The notes beneath the pieces are model-generated. The model ran no database searches. It had not been told where the DNA came from and worked only from the letters and a program-made list of their open reading frames with translations. 13,560 bases of DNA from positions 1 to 13,560 of the forward strand of contig CAUZEO010000122.1 in NCBI GenBank assembly GCA_963578625.1, given 5' to 3'. The position numbers and the translations under genes were made by a program. This stretch comes from CAUZEO01 sp963578625 (GTDB taxonomy: Bacteria; Verrucomicrobiota; Kiritimatiellia; SLOV01). This document shows, piece after piece, positions 1 to 7,419 of this stretch. Within the stretch, counting starts at the first letter, position 1. Each line of letters starts with the position of its first letter.

Positions 1-308
1 CACGGCTTGTCCGAACAGGCTGTAGTTGTCCTTCCAGTGCGGCACGTTACTTCGCGCGACGATCACCAGGCAGATCGACACGGCAAGCGTGATGAGGAGC
101 AAAGCGCGTTGCCCCGTCCTGTCCCCGACGAGCAGCATCCGGAGCCCGCAGCCGACAGCCCCAGGTACAACCCGATCGTGGGCAAGTACGTATAGCGGTC
201 GGCATACGCCTGCTCGCCCACTTGCACCAGCCCGATCACCGGAACCAGCATCCCCAGGAACCAGAACCAGCCCACCCCGAACCACGGCTGCCGCCGAAGC
301 GTTGCCGA
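1..308 (-). pseudogene. TMTC/PMT-like TPR membrane protein, frameshifted fragment
   Basis: Read on the minus strand, this stretch encodes the last membrane segments of a TMTC-like protein, in which multi-span membrane N-termini precede TPR repeats. The hydrophobic run 'FLGMLVPVIGLVQVG' is followed by 'ADRYTYLPTIGLYLG', both typical of that family. After a one-base frame change in the G run at 159-162, reading resumes as 'GLRMLLVGDRTGQRALLLI' and then 'VPHWKDNYSLFGQAV', which matches the W-K-D-x-x-x-L-F motif that opens the first TPR. The piece continues past the left edge. Upstream, homology stops near 300-308, where the plus-strand fragment of the next entry begins, so the N-terminal glycosyltransferase-like part is missing. 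The frame break could be a sequencing error in a homopolymer, but the missing N-terminus argues for a real broken gene or an assembly chimera. The family assignment rests on recalled motifs. Confidence 0.55.
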
Positions 309-313
309 GCCCT

Positions 314-1108
314 TGGATAGACGGTAGCTACAAACCGTTGGTCGTGACCGACTATCCGGGGGGAGGTAACACGGATTACACGGCTGCATACTACTTTTTC
401 AACACCTAGGACCACCGGTGGGGGGCATCCTTCCGCCCCATCATTTCATTTGGCGAGGGCACCGCTTACGCCAGGATGCGAATAAACCAGTTCGGGGGTG
501 CGCAGTTAGCGATTACTGAGAACACCGACAACTACGCGTATGGTATAGATTATACCGAGGACAGCGTAAGGTTTCACCTGGACGACTTCAAGGGCCCGCG
601 GAACATCTACGGAACAAGGGTCAGGGTGAACGGAGTGAATTACACCAATGGAGTTTCACTCTTCAGTCTCGTGGAGTCGGACTGGTATGATTTCCGCATA
701 ACCTGGACGGCCGACCGACAGAACTTCACGTTCGATTACAAGCGCGACACCAACTCGGTGTGGACCCTCGCTCATCAAGTCTCGACGCCGGAACCTCTGA
801 CGTTGAACTATGTGGGCCTCGGTCTGGCGGTCTACTCCGACGGCAACGGCGCGCAATGGGTCGGCTACTCGTTGGTGCAGGAGGAGCCCTCGGTTACGGA
901 CACCCAGCTCCTCCAAGACAACGCGGCGATGGAGTTCCCCAGTTTGGCGGGTCAGCCTTACCGGCTGGAATACACGACCGACAACTCCAGCACCTGGCAC
1001 AGCGCCGGCGCCGGCCTGACCGGAACCGGCGGTAACATGTACTTCTACGATCCCCAAGAGTCGACGGGATCCAGCACGTCCAAGGCCTATCGCATCGTGA
1101 CGCCGTGA
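314..1108 (+). pseudogene. Secreted laminin-G-like protein, C-terminal part with in-frame TAG
   Basis: A single reading frame is coding-like from about 314 to the stop at 1106-1108, broken only by TAG at 407-409. Before the stop it reads 'VTDYPGGGNTDYTAAYYFF'; after it, 'DHRWGASFRPIISFGEGTA' continues in the same frame. The intact piece with its own ATG is 476-1108 (210 residues), but that ATG has no clear ribosome binding site and lies inside the domain. Residues rich in Tyr, Asp and Asn with alternating hydrophobic strands suggest a concanavalin/laminin-G-like beta sandwich. The tail ('LAGQPYRLEYTTDNSSTWH', then 'GTGGNMYFYDP' and 'SKAYRIVTP') is the short C-terminal module found on many secreted PVC proteins. 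The N-terminus and signal peptide are absent. CAG to TAG is the simplest explanation of the stop. Base composition is visibly less G+C-rich than the genes to the right. Function is unknown. Confidence 0.5.
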
Positions 1109-1354
1109 TCGGCATCGCGAAGGAGAGCGAACCCAAGGCCCTCCTCTCCGATATTGTGTGGTCCCATTGGAGGACGGCGATTTCATCCCCCCGCGACGAC
1201 AAAGGGGGCCATAATCTTGTCGCGCTCCTTCTCGGCCTCCTTGTGGGTTCGCTATTCAGGATATGCGTCAATGCTAGACTTTAAAGCGGGCTGAAAGCCC
1301 AAGCTCCTATTTCGTCCAAACACTGAAAAGCCTTTGCAACGGTAGGGTCAAGAA
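1109..1354. other. Intergenic region without a supported gene
   Basis: No convincing gene lies here. On the minus strand a 21-codon run around 1188-1250 ('EAEKERDKIMAPFVVAGG', then TGA) looks coding-like but is closed upstream by TAG, and I cannot assign it. The right half holds the hairpin described separately, just downstream of the nitrilase-family gene. Confidence 0.4.
1285..1305 (-). terminator. Hairpin downstream of the nitrilase-family gene
   Basis: A perfect 5-bp stem GGGCT/AGCCC with a three-base loop (1288-1300) is extended by AGC/GCT on its flanks. On the minus strand it lies about 50 bases after the stop codon of the amidohydrolase and is followed by CTTTAAAG, with no true T run. 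It may be a weak terminator or a dispersed REP-like hairpin. Its loop sequence (GAA on the plus strand) recurs in the hairpin near 13181-13193. Confidence 0.35.
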
Positions 1355-2254
1355 TCAATCCGATGCGTCTTCCAGGGAGCTATTAATATCGGCTCGAAGC
1401 TCCGCGCGCTTTTGTTCCGCCCACTCCGTGGGGTACCCCTGCTCGTCGTACCAGCGATCCGGTTCGATCGATTCCAGCAGCGGACCATACAAATCGGGCC
1501 GCCGGCCCAGCATGTTGCGGCGGTCCGGACCGCGAGGCACTTCTGACAAGGAGATCCGGCCGATCGTTACCTGTTCGCCTTCGTATTTCTCCAGGCGAAT
1601 CTCTCCGTTGGGACTGAGAATTGCGCAACTCCAGGTGTTGGCTATGATGACCCAACAGCCGTTCTCGGCCGCGTTCTGAGCCATGCGCCGGGTGTTCTCC
1701 GGTCCGCCACTGCCGTCCATCGACAGGAAAACGATCTCCACTCCCTGGACGCCCAGCGTCCGGAAATTCTCCGGGATCCCGCGGTCCATACAAATCAGAA
1801 AGCCGATCCGTCCCAGTGGCGTGTCGAACGGTTTCAACGCGCGACCGGGCGTCACAAAAACTTCATTTTTCGTATGCACCTTGCTGTACTGCGCCAGGAT
1901 CTCTCCCCGCGGATCGATCATGACCACGCTGTTGAACATCTCCTCGCCCCGTCGCTCCAGGAAGCCGAACTCGAGGTAGATCCCCAGTTCGCGGGACAGC
2001 TCGCGGGCGCGGACGATGTAGGGACCGTCGGGTACGGGTTGGGCAATTTCCAGCATCCGCTGCCGCGTGACAGGCGACGCCGCAAAGCATACGTATCCAT
2101 CCAGGATCGCCTCGGGAGCCACTACGACCCCGGCACCCCGCTGTGCCGCCTCCCGGACATACGCCTCCAGACGCCGGTAGTTCTGCTCAAGCTCCCAGGG
2201 TTGAGCATCCATCGTAACCAAACCTATTCTGATGTGCTCGGCAGGACCGCTCAT
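1355..2254 (-). CDS. Nitrilase-superfamily carbon-nitrogen hydrolase
   Basis: A 299-residue protein with the complete nitrilase-superfamily Glu-Lys-Cys triad. The general-base Glu is in 'VVVAPEAILDGY' (residue 48), the Lys in 'YSKVHTKNE' (residue 125), and the nucleophilic Cys in 'GFLICMDRGIPE' (residue 155). The family hydrolyses non-peptide C-N bonds, for example N-carbamoyl or simple amide groups, in the cytoplasm; no signal peptide is seen. The exact substrate cannot be told from sequence; N-carbamoyl hydrolases and beta-ureidopropionase-like enzymes are the nearest guess. I chose the ATG at 2254 because the conserved first strand ('IRIGLVTMD') follows directly. A GTG at 2305 would add 17 residues without family character but sits 8 bases after an 11-G tract that could act as a ribosome binding site. 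It lies alone, about 340 bases downstream of the transporter operon on the same strand. Confidence 0.88.
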   Translation of the reverse strand: MSGPAEHIRIGLVTMDAQPWELEQNYRRLEAYVREAAQRGAGVVVAPEAILDGYVCFAASPVTRQRMLEIAQPVPDGPYIVRARELSRELGIYLEFGFLERRGEEMFNSVVMIDPRGEILAQYSKVHTKNEVFVTPGRALKPFDTPLGRIGFLICMDRGIPENFRTLGVQGVEIVFLSMDGSGGPENTRRMAQNAAENGCWVIIANTWSCAILSPNGEIRLEKYEGEQVTIGRISLSEVPRGPDRRNMLGRRPDLYGPLLESIEPDRWYDEQGYPTEWAEQKRAELRADINSSLEDASD

Positions 2255-2313
2255 AGTTCCCATTTGAGACTTTTGCCCGGCTCTGCCGCCGGGCCATTCG
2301 AGCACTATAATTA

Positions 2314-2324
2314 CCCCCCCCCCC
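2314..2324 (-). repeat. 11-base G homopolymer before the amidohydrolase
   Basis: Eleven uninterrupted C on the plus strand, read as G11 on the coding strand, end 8 bases before the alternative GTG start at 2305 and 59 bases before the preferred ATG. G runs can pair with the CCUCC anti-Shine-Dalgarno through one G-U wobble, and long G tracts slip during replication. It is also a site where read errors are likely, so the exact length is uncertain. Confidence 0.6.
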
Positions 2325-2597
2325 GGTCGAATTGCAAGCCCTATAGCCTGTTCGGTTGTCTTGAATTCTTTGAGTCGACATTCGATGGCGAGAACCGGAG
2401 CTTGAGCTCAATCCCACTGCCGCGTTTCCGGGACGTGTGACCTGAGCAAATCCCCAGTAATTCAATCAGTCCATGCTCCAAGCAACACATTGACGCTTCC
2501 TCGGCGATCGGTGATCTTCATGACTCGCTCCGGCTCGGCCCCGGCCCCCCGGACCCGCGCGCCGGCGAACGGGCAGATGGTTCCATGGCCAAGGAAT
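2325..2597. other. Intergenic region, possible frameshifted coding remnant
   Basis: Between the permease stop and the G tract no gene is supported. One minus-strand frame stays open from just past the permease stop to TGA at 2462-2464 and ends 'KITDRRGSVNVLLGAWTD', preceded by a Gly/Ala/Arg-rich stretch. It has an internal ATG at 2521 but no clear ribosome binding site. It could be a decayed C-terminus or chance in G+C-rich DNA. No convincing terminator with a T run follows the permease gene. Confidence 0.3.
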
Positions 2598-4511
2598 CTA
2601 CTTCTCGACGGGAACCACGATACCCCGCATGATAACATTCTGAGCGAAGAGGAACACGAGGAACGTGGGAATCGCCGCGATGATCAGCGACGCGAAGGTG
2701 ATTCCAGGCGAGCTGCGAAGTTGAAGCTGGTACAGCGTCGGCATCAGCGTCCACATCTTCTCATCCTGGCAGATCAGCAACGCGAACATGAAATTGGCGT
2801 ACGCGGCGGTAAATGCGATGAGGCCGATATAGGCCAGCACCGGTCTCGACAGGTTCATGGTGATCTGCCAGAACATCGTCCATTCCCCGGCCCCGTCGAT
2901 CGAAGCACTCTCATAGAGCTCACGCGGCTGAAGATCAAAGAAACCCTTAAGAATGAAGATGGCGTATCCGTTGGCCAATCCCGGAAGAATCAGCGCCCAG
3001 AACGTGTTGAGCATCCCGAAATTCCGCAGCATCAGGAACACGGGAATCTGCGTCACCATTGCGGGAAACGCCATCGTCAGCATCAGGAACAGAAGGATCT
3101 TGTACGCCGAGGGCAACTGGAACCGACTCATCGCGTAGGCGGCCAGCGGATTGAAGATCAACGCGGTCAGCACCGCCAGCCCGCAGTAGATGGTCGTGTT
3201 CAGGAGGGCCCGGCCGTGAAGCGCCAGAAAGGAAATCACGGTGACGTAGTTTCGGGTCGTGTATTCCCAGCGCAGGGCTGTCGTTTGCTGCCTGTACGCT
3301 GCATCGTGCACCTGTCGTTGCGGCATGATTACATCGCTGAACCGGCCGTAGCGGGTGTTCAGATCCCGGTTGAGCCTGTCGATTGTTCCGTAGCGGGCTT
3401 CAAGCCAGTCGCGGAAACGAAATTCCAGCGAATCGATGTAGATCATTTCGGGCGGCAACTGCCGCATCGAGCCGGTTTCCGGATCCTCGCTGCCCTGGAC
3501 GAACGCCTCCCAATCGCTGTTCACCAGCCCGTTTTCGGCCACGCCGTTGACCAGCGGCACGTCGTCGAAGGATACATAGCTCGTTTCGTACTTCCGGTTG
3601 AGGTTGTCGACGGTCCGGTACTTGGCTTCGAGGTACCCGCGGTACAGCGGGGCCGCCTCGGCGTCGGCGCGCAGCCAGAGCATGTGGATGCCGTCGCGGA
3701 TATACCGAAGCCAGTCTTCCCGCTCGGCCTCCGTTCCCTCCCGGGGAAACCGTCGGGACAGGCGAACCTCGTCGTAGGAGGCGTAGTCGGTGCCGTGCGC
3801 CTCGTTGTAGACGGCGATGTCACGGGTGTATTGAGACAGGACGAACTGCACCAGGTATTCGCCTTCGATGCTGAAGTAAACGCGCTCATGAACGGGGCGG
3901 GTGGCTGCGAGCCGGCTCAGGCGTTCCTGGAACGGCGTGACGCGCACAGCGATGGCCCGACTGGTATAGCGCCACGGCATGACGCGCACGGCGTGCCAGG
4001 TAGGAAAATGGGCGTCCAATGCCTGGTTCGCCCGGTCGAGGTCACCGTCGAAATTCTGGTGGAGCAACGTGGCGAAACGTCGCTGATTCACCGGCTGAAC
4101 CCCACGGGATCGGCCGCAGATCACGTGCCCGAGCGAGAACGTCGTGATGGGAGGGGATGTCTCGTCCAGGAACCGGGTCCAGATCTCAATCAGCTTCCGG
4201 TTGATCTGCGTTGGCGGTTCCAGCGTTTCGAAGCTGGTGACCCGCGGTAATCGATATTCGGACTTCATCGCCGTCAGATGCTCGTTGAAGAGCGACGCGA
4301 TGTGCTTGCGGTACAGCAACGTGTCGTCGGTCAGGTAGCCGGGCAGGATGCGCAGCTCCTTCTGATCGACGGCGCTCTTGGTGCTGCCCGCGATCATCAG
4401 CAGGAACGGATAGACCATCGTGACGCCGCCGGCGACGAGCAGCAGATAGATCAGGCCGATCAGGCATCGGCCTTTGAAGGAGCGTCTTTCGATGGGACTG
4501 ATGATGGCCAT
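2598..4511 (-). CDS. MalG-type sugar ABC permease with large extracytoplasmic insert
   Basis: The inner-membrane permease partner of a carbohydrate ABC importer (637 residues, against roughly 270-300 for the family). Span 1 is at about residues 16-42. The remaining five spans of a MalG-type core are at about 436-460, 471-497, 501-523, 557-580 and 603-625. The EAA loop that docks the ATPase is at 531-557 ('ELYESASIDGAGEWTMFWQ'), with Ser in place of the first Ala. Between spans 1 and 2 lie about 390 extra residues, which by the family's topology must face the periplasm. They contain the tandem motif annotated separately. The ATG at 4511 follows the upstream permease stop by 12 bases; the nearest purine run (AAGGAA, 4527-4532) is 15 bases away, so translational coupling is likely. 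It is the second gene of the operon. The core assignment is firm; the role of the insert is unknown. Confidence 0.88.
   Translation of the reverse strand: MAIISPIERRSFKGRCLIGLIYLLLVAGGVTMVYPFLLMIAGSTKSAVDQKELRILPGYLTDDTLLYRKHIASLFNEHLTAMKSEYRLPRVTSFETLEPPTQINRKLIEIWTRFLDETSPPITTFSLGHVICGRSRGVQPVNQRRFATLLHQNFDGDLDRANQALDAHFPTWHAVRVMPWRYTSRAIAVRVTPFQERLSRLAATRPVHERVYFSIEGEYLVQFVLSQYTRDIAVYNEAHGTDYASYDEVRLSRRFPREGTEAEREDWLRYIRDGIHMLWLRADAEAAPLYRGYLEAKYRTVDNLNRKYETSYVSFDDVPLVNGVAENGLVNSDWEAFVQGSEDPETGSMRQLPPEMIYIDSLEFRFRDWLEARYGTIDRLNRDLNTRYGRFSDVIMPQRQVHDAAYRQQTTALRWEYTTRNYVTVISFLALHGRALLNTTIYCGLAVLTALIFNPLAAYAMSRFQLPSAYKILLFLMLTMAFPAMVTQIPVFLMLRNFGMLNTFWALILPGLANGYAIFILKGFFDLQPRELYESASIDGAGEWTMFWQITMNLSRPVLAYIGLIAFTAAYANFMFALLICQDEKMWTLMPTLYQLQLRSSPGITFASLIIAAIPTFLVFLFAQNVIMRGIVVPVEK
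3321..4316 (-). repeat. Tandem ~33-residue GH42-like motif repeats in the permease insert
   Basis: Within the permease, residues 289-320 ('YLEAKYRTVDNLNRKYETSY', then 'VSFDDV') and 366-397 ('WLEARYGTIDRLNRDLNTRY', then 'GRFSDVIMP') are clear copies of one motif: aromatic-x-x-aromatic-Leu, basic-Tyr, Leu-Asn, Thr-x-Tyr, Phe-x-x-Val. Residues 219-250 form a third copy ('YTRDIAVYNEAHGTDYASYD') with a one-residue insertion. Residues 150-179 ('FDGDLDRANQALDAHFPTWH') and 72-100 ('SFETLEPP' end) look like weaker fourth and fifth copies. The motif is the one seen after the acid/base glutamate in GH42-type enzymes ('WL+x+YG-I-x-LNxxW-T-Y'). Copies are spaced irregularly, about 70-80 residues apart, so each may mark a larger domain. 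The first three copies are well supported; the last two are inference. Confidence 0.65.
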
Positions 4512-4523
4512 GGTGCGCGTGGA

Positions 4524-7358
4524 CTATTCCTTCGTGCCCGTGGTTCTGAACTCCAGGCGGGAGAGAATGCGCAACTGATAGACGGTAAAGCCGATCAGGA
4601 TGAACCCCAGCGTCCATGCCATCGCCGTCGCGGGTCCCATGCGCATATACATGAACGCTTCGTAGAAGATCTTCAGGTCGGCGACCTGCGTCCCCGCGGC
4701 GCCACCGGTCATCGCCAGGATGTTCGCCGCCCCTTGCCATGACCCGATGAACACGCCGACGAAGGTGATGATGATCAGCGGCTTGAGAATCGGGAACACG
4801 ATGAACGCGATCTTGTCGATGAACGTCGCGCCGTCGATCTCCGCGGCTTCATAGAGATCGTCGCCGATTCCCTTGAGCGCGGCCAGATAGATCAGGCATC
4901 CCGGTCCAATACCCGCCCAGACCATCGGGATCACACACGAGAGCATCGCGGTGTTGCGGTCCGTCAGCCAGCGGAACGGCTCGTCATGGGTGGCGGCGAC
5001 CAGCCGCCCGGGAAGATGCAGAAGAGCCCGCGTCAGCGCCTCGCCCTCCGGAAACAGCAGAGGCCAGGCCATTGCGCCGGTCGTATACATGAGGACGACC
5101 CCGGCGATCGCCGCAAGCACGGCCGGCAGCACCGACCCGTGAAACCACAGCCGACGGGCAAACTGAACGCACAAGGCCAACAGCAGAATCCCGACGGCTA
5201 TGTAGGCGCCGGCCGGGATCGTCATGACGACCATGTTCAGCGTGCCGTGCTCCGAGGAGTCGTAGAACATCTTCCACAGGAGAATGGTCACCAGGCCGGT
5301 GATCACCGCGGGCAAGTAATACACCGTGCGGAAAAAGAGTGTCCCCACCGGTACCTCCTGCAACATGATCGCCAGTACGATCGGCGGCAAGAACGTCAGC
5401 GCCACCACCAGCATGCTGTAGCGCAGCGAGTTCCATACCGAATCCCACCAGCCGTGTCTCTGCACATCCCACAGCAGATCGGCGAAATGATCCACGCCCA
5501 CCCACGTCGATTCGCCCAGCAGCCGGTAATCCTGAAACGCCATCACCGAGCCCCACGCCAGGGGGAGGTAGTTCCAGACAAGGACAGTGACCATCGCCGG
5601 AAGCAGGACCACGTAGGCCACCCAGTACTTTCGAAACCCCCACCGCAGCGCGGTCTTGCCCTCGACGGATGGGCCGGGTGGCGTGAACGTGCGCATGACG
5701 TTTCGAAAGACGAGAACAAATGCGATCGCGATCATTCCCAGTGCGATCCATCCCGTCAGCCGGCGCCAGAATCGTTTTTCGGGCGGGAGGGTCCCGATCA
5801 GGATCTCGTTGGCCCTGGCGTTCCACTTCTTCAGCACGCCCTGGATCACGTCGAGCCTCGCCTCGTCATCCAGCGGAAGCTTGCCGTCGACAAGCATCTG
5901 CTCGAGGTCCTGGATCGGATGGGTCAACATCTGGAAGATGAGGTTGCTGCCTTTGCCATACGGCTGGGGCTTGCCGGTCTCGATGGCAATCTCGAACGTC
6001 TCCGCCCATCCCTTGGGCGACAGCCGCACCAGCCCGTCGTATCCGAACATCTTCAGATACCTGGGATTGACGAAGCGCCCGAATCCCCCTTCCACCATGA
6101 CCCGCGTCTTCAGCTCCAACGACTCAGGGTTTTCACTGAACCGCATGTACTCCCAGGCCGCGTCGCGGACCACGGGGTTCTTGATCTGTGAATACATGCC
6201 CATCAGCCGGCTGTTGAGTTCGCCGCCGCGCATCCGCCTGCCGTTTTCGTCCGCGAAACCCAGCGGGACCGCGACCAACCCCGTGGTGTCCGGATTGATC
6301 CGCGCGAACACCTTTTCGTCCATGGACCCGAACTGCATCCCCATCCGACCCTCGCTCCAGGCGCCGCTGTCTTCCGATGAGTCCTTGGAGCTGTAGCCGC
6401 GGCGCGGGCGTCCCTGTTCATCCGTCCATCGTTCGGCGCTCAGTCGCAGGTAATAATCCAATGCCACCGCTGCTTCGCGCGTGTCGAACGTGCATAGCCA
6501 CCGGTCGGTGGCCTCGTCGTGGCGCATGATGTCGCCGCCGGCCGACCACAGGAAGGTGGCCCAGTGCCACGATTCACGCGCTCCCCTGGCCAGCAGGATG
6601 CCGTAGCGATTCCGGGCCGGGTCGGTGATGGTCCTGCACGCCTCCAGAAGCTGTTCCCACGTCCAGTGGTTGTCCGGATAGGCAAGGTTGTTTTCGTCGA
6701 AGAGGTCCTTGCGAAATAGCAGCACTTTGCCCGCCATGCCGCCCCACGGCAGAGCCCAGACACGCGTCTGGCCGTCGACACCCTTGCGGCGGATCACCGG
6801 CCAGATCTTCGGATGCACCCGCAGCTCCAGCTCCTCCTCGGACATCGAGGACAGATAGCCGTCTTCCGGCTTGTCGAGCGGGTAGAGCAGCTCGTGCTCG
6901 ATGTAGGTGCTCGAGTGTCGGAAGAGGATGTAGAACACATCCGGGGCAAGATCGCCCGCGATGGCGAGCATGTCCGTCTCGACGCCGGGCACGGTGATGC
7001 CGCTGAACGTGTCGATCGAGAGTTCGACGTTGTCCCAGTCGAAGTCGCCGTATTTCTGAGGATCCGCTTTGTACTTGTCGCGATATCGCTCGGCAATGAT
7101 CTGGGGAAACCGTTCACGGAACAGGCGCGCACTGGCGAGCATGGCCTGGCTGTAGATGTCCGCGATGGCCGGATCGGGGTACAGTCGCGCGGCGACTTTG
7201 ATATGGATGATCGTCTTGCCGTCTTTGCTTTCGACGTAACCCGCCTCGGCAGAGCGGACGGCCCCGACCACCAGGATCATGAGGATCGATAGCCGCCACC
7301 ATGCTGCCGATTCCCGTGGTTGAACCTGAGGGTGAAGGGCGCCTATCAAAATGGTCAT
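4524..7358 (-). CDS. Solute-binding protein fused to MalF-type sugar ABC permease
   Basis: One 944-residue chain joins two subunits that are normally separate. Residues 1-39 carry a signal sequence ('WWRLSILMILVVGAVRSAEA'). Residues 44-524 form a family-1 solute-binding protein, shown by 'VWALPWGGMAGKVLLFRKDL' and 'TWEQLLEACRTITDP'. A single span at 534-553 returns the chain to the cytoplasm. Then comes a MalF-like permease with spans at 578-599, 645-667, 675-697, 804-829, 859-881 and 909-931, and the EAA loop 'LYEAAEIDGATFIDK' at 835 onward. Two further hydrophobic spans (717-737, 744-767) are inserted between core spans 3 and 4. This layout keeps the binding domain tethered in the periplasm beside its channel. 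I chose the ATG at 7358 because it leads into the signal sequence; it overlaps an upstream TGA as ATGA and has no clear ribosome binding site. It is the first gene of the operon. The sugar bound is unknown, and no ATPase gene is nearby. Confidence 0.88.
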   Translation of the reverse strand: MTILIGALHPQVQPRESAAWWRLSILMILVVGAVRSAEAGYVESKDGKTIIHIKVAARLYPDPAIADIYSQAMLASARLFRERFPQIIAERYRDKYKADPQKYGDFDWDNVELSIDTFSGITVPGVETDMLAIAGDLAPDVFYILFRHSSTYIEHELLYPLDKPEDGYLSSMSEEELELRVHPKIWPVIRRKGVDGQTRVWALPWGGMAGKVLLFRKDLFDENNLAYPDNHWTWEQLLEACRTITDPARNRYGILLARGARESWHWATFLWSAGGDIMRHDEATDRWLCTFDTREAAVALDYYLRLSAERWTDEQGRPRRGYSSKDSSEDSGAWSEGRMGMQFGSMDEKVFARINPDTTGLVAVPLGFADENGRRMRGGELNSRLMGMYSQIKNPVVRDAAWEYMRFSENPESLELKTRVMVEGGFGRFVNPRYLKMFGYDGLVRLSPKGWAETFEIAIETGKPQPYGKGSNLIFQMLTHPIQDLEQMLVDGKLPLDDEARLDVIQGVLKKWNARANEILIGTLPPEKRFWRRLTGWIALGMIAIAFVLVFRNVMRTFTPPGPSVEGKTALRWGFRKYWVAYVVLLPAMVTVLVWNYLPLAWGSVMAFQDYRLLGESTWVGVDHFADLLWDVQRHGWWDSVWNSLRYSMLVVALTFLPPIVLAIMLQEVPVGTLFFRTVYYLPAVITGLVTILLWKMFYDSSEHGTLNMVVMTIPAGAYIAVGILLLALCVQFARRLWFHGSVLPAVLAAIAGVVLMYTTGAMAWPLLFPEGEALTRALLHLPGRLVAATHDEPFRWLTDRNTAMLSCVIPMVWAGIGPGCLIYLAALKGIGDDLYEAAEIDGATFIDKIAFIVFPILKPLIIITFVGVFIGSWQGAANILAMTGGAAGTQVADLKIFYEAFMYMRMGPATAMAWTLGFILIGFTVYQLRILSRLEFRTTGTKE

Positions 7359-7419
7359 TCCATGGGTACGTCGACGAGGTAATCGTGGCAGTTGATGGTG
7401 TTGACGATGGGCCGCAGGC

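Noticed and set aside
1188..1250. Coding-like minus-strand stretch 'EAEKERDKIMAPFVVAGG'
   Set aside because: Only 21 codons between two stops and no family I can name, so it is not called as a gene or remnant.
656..1271. Two minus-strand frames of 125 and 176 codons opposite the laminin-G-like fragment
   Set aside because: Arg-rich translations without motifs; the plus-strand frame has clear protein character.
2306..2311. TATAAT on the plus strand next to the C tract
   Set aside because: No -35 at a suitable distance and no plus-strand gene follows, so it is probably chance.
2490..4250. 586-codon plus-strand open frame opposite the MalG-type permease
   Set aside because: It is rich in Arg, Gln, His and Pro with no domain character and lies wholly antisense to a clear permease; long antisense frames are expected in G+C-rich genes.
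4986..6191. 401-codon plus-strand frame opposite the fused permease
   Set aside because: Low-complexity His/Gln/Arg-rich translation, antisense to an unmistakable transporter.
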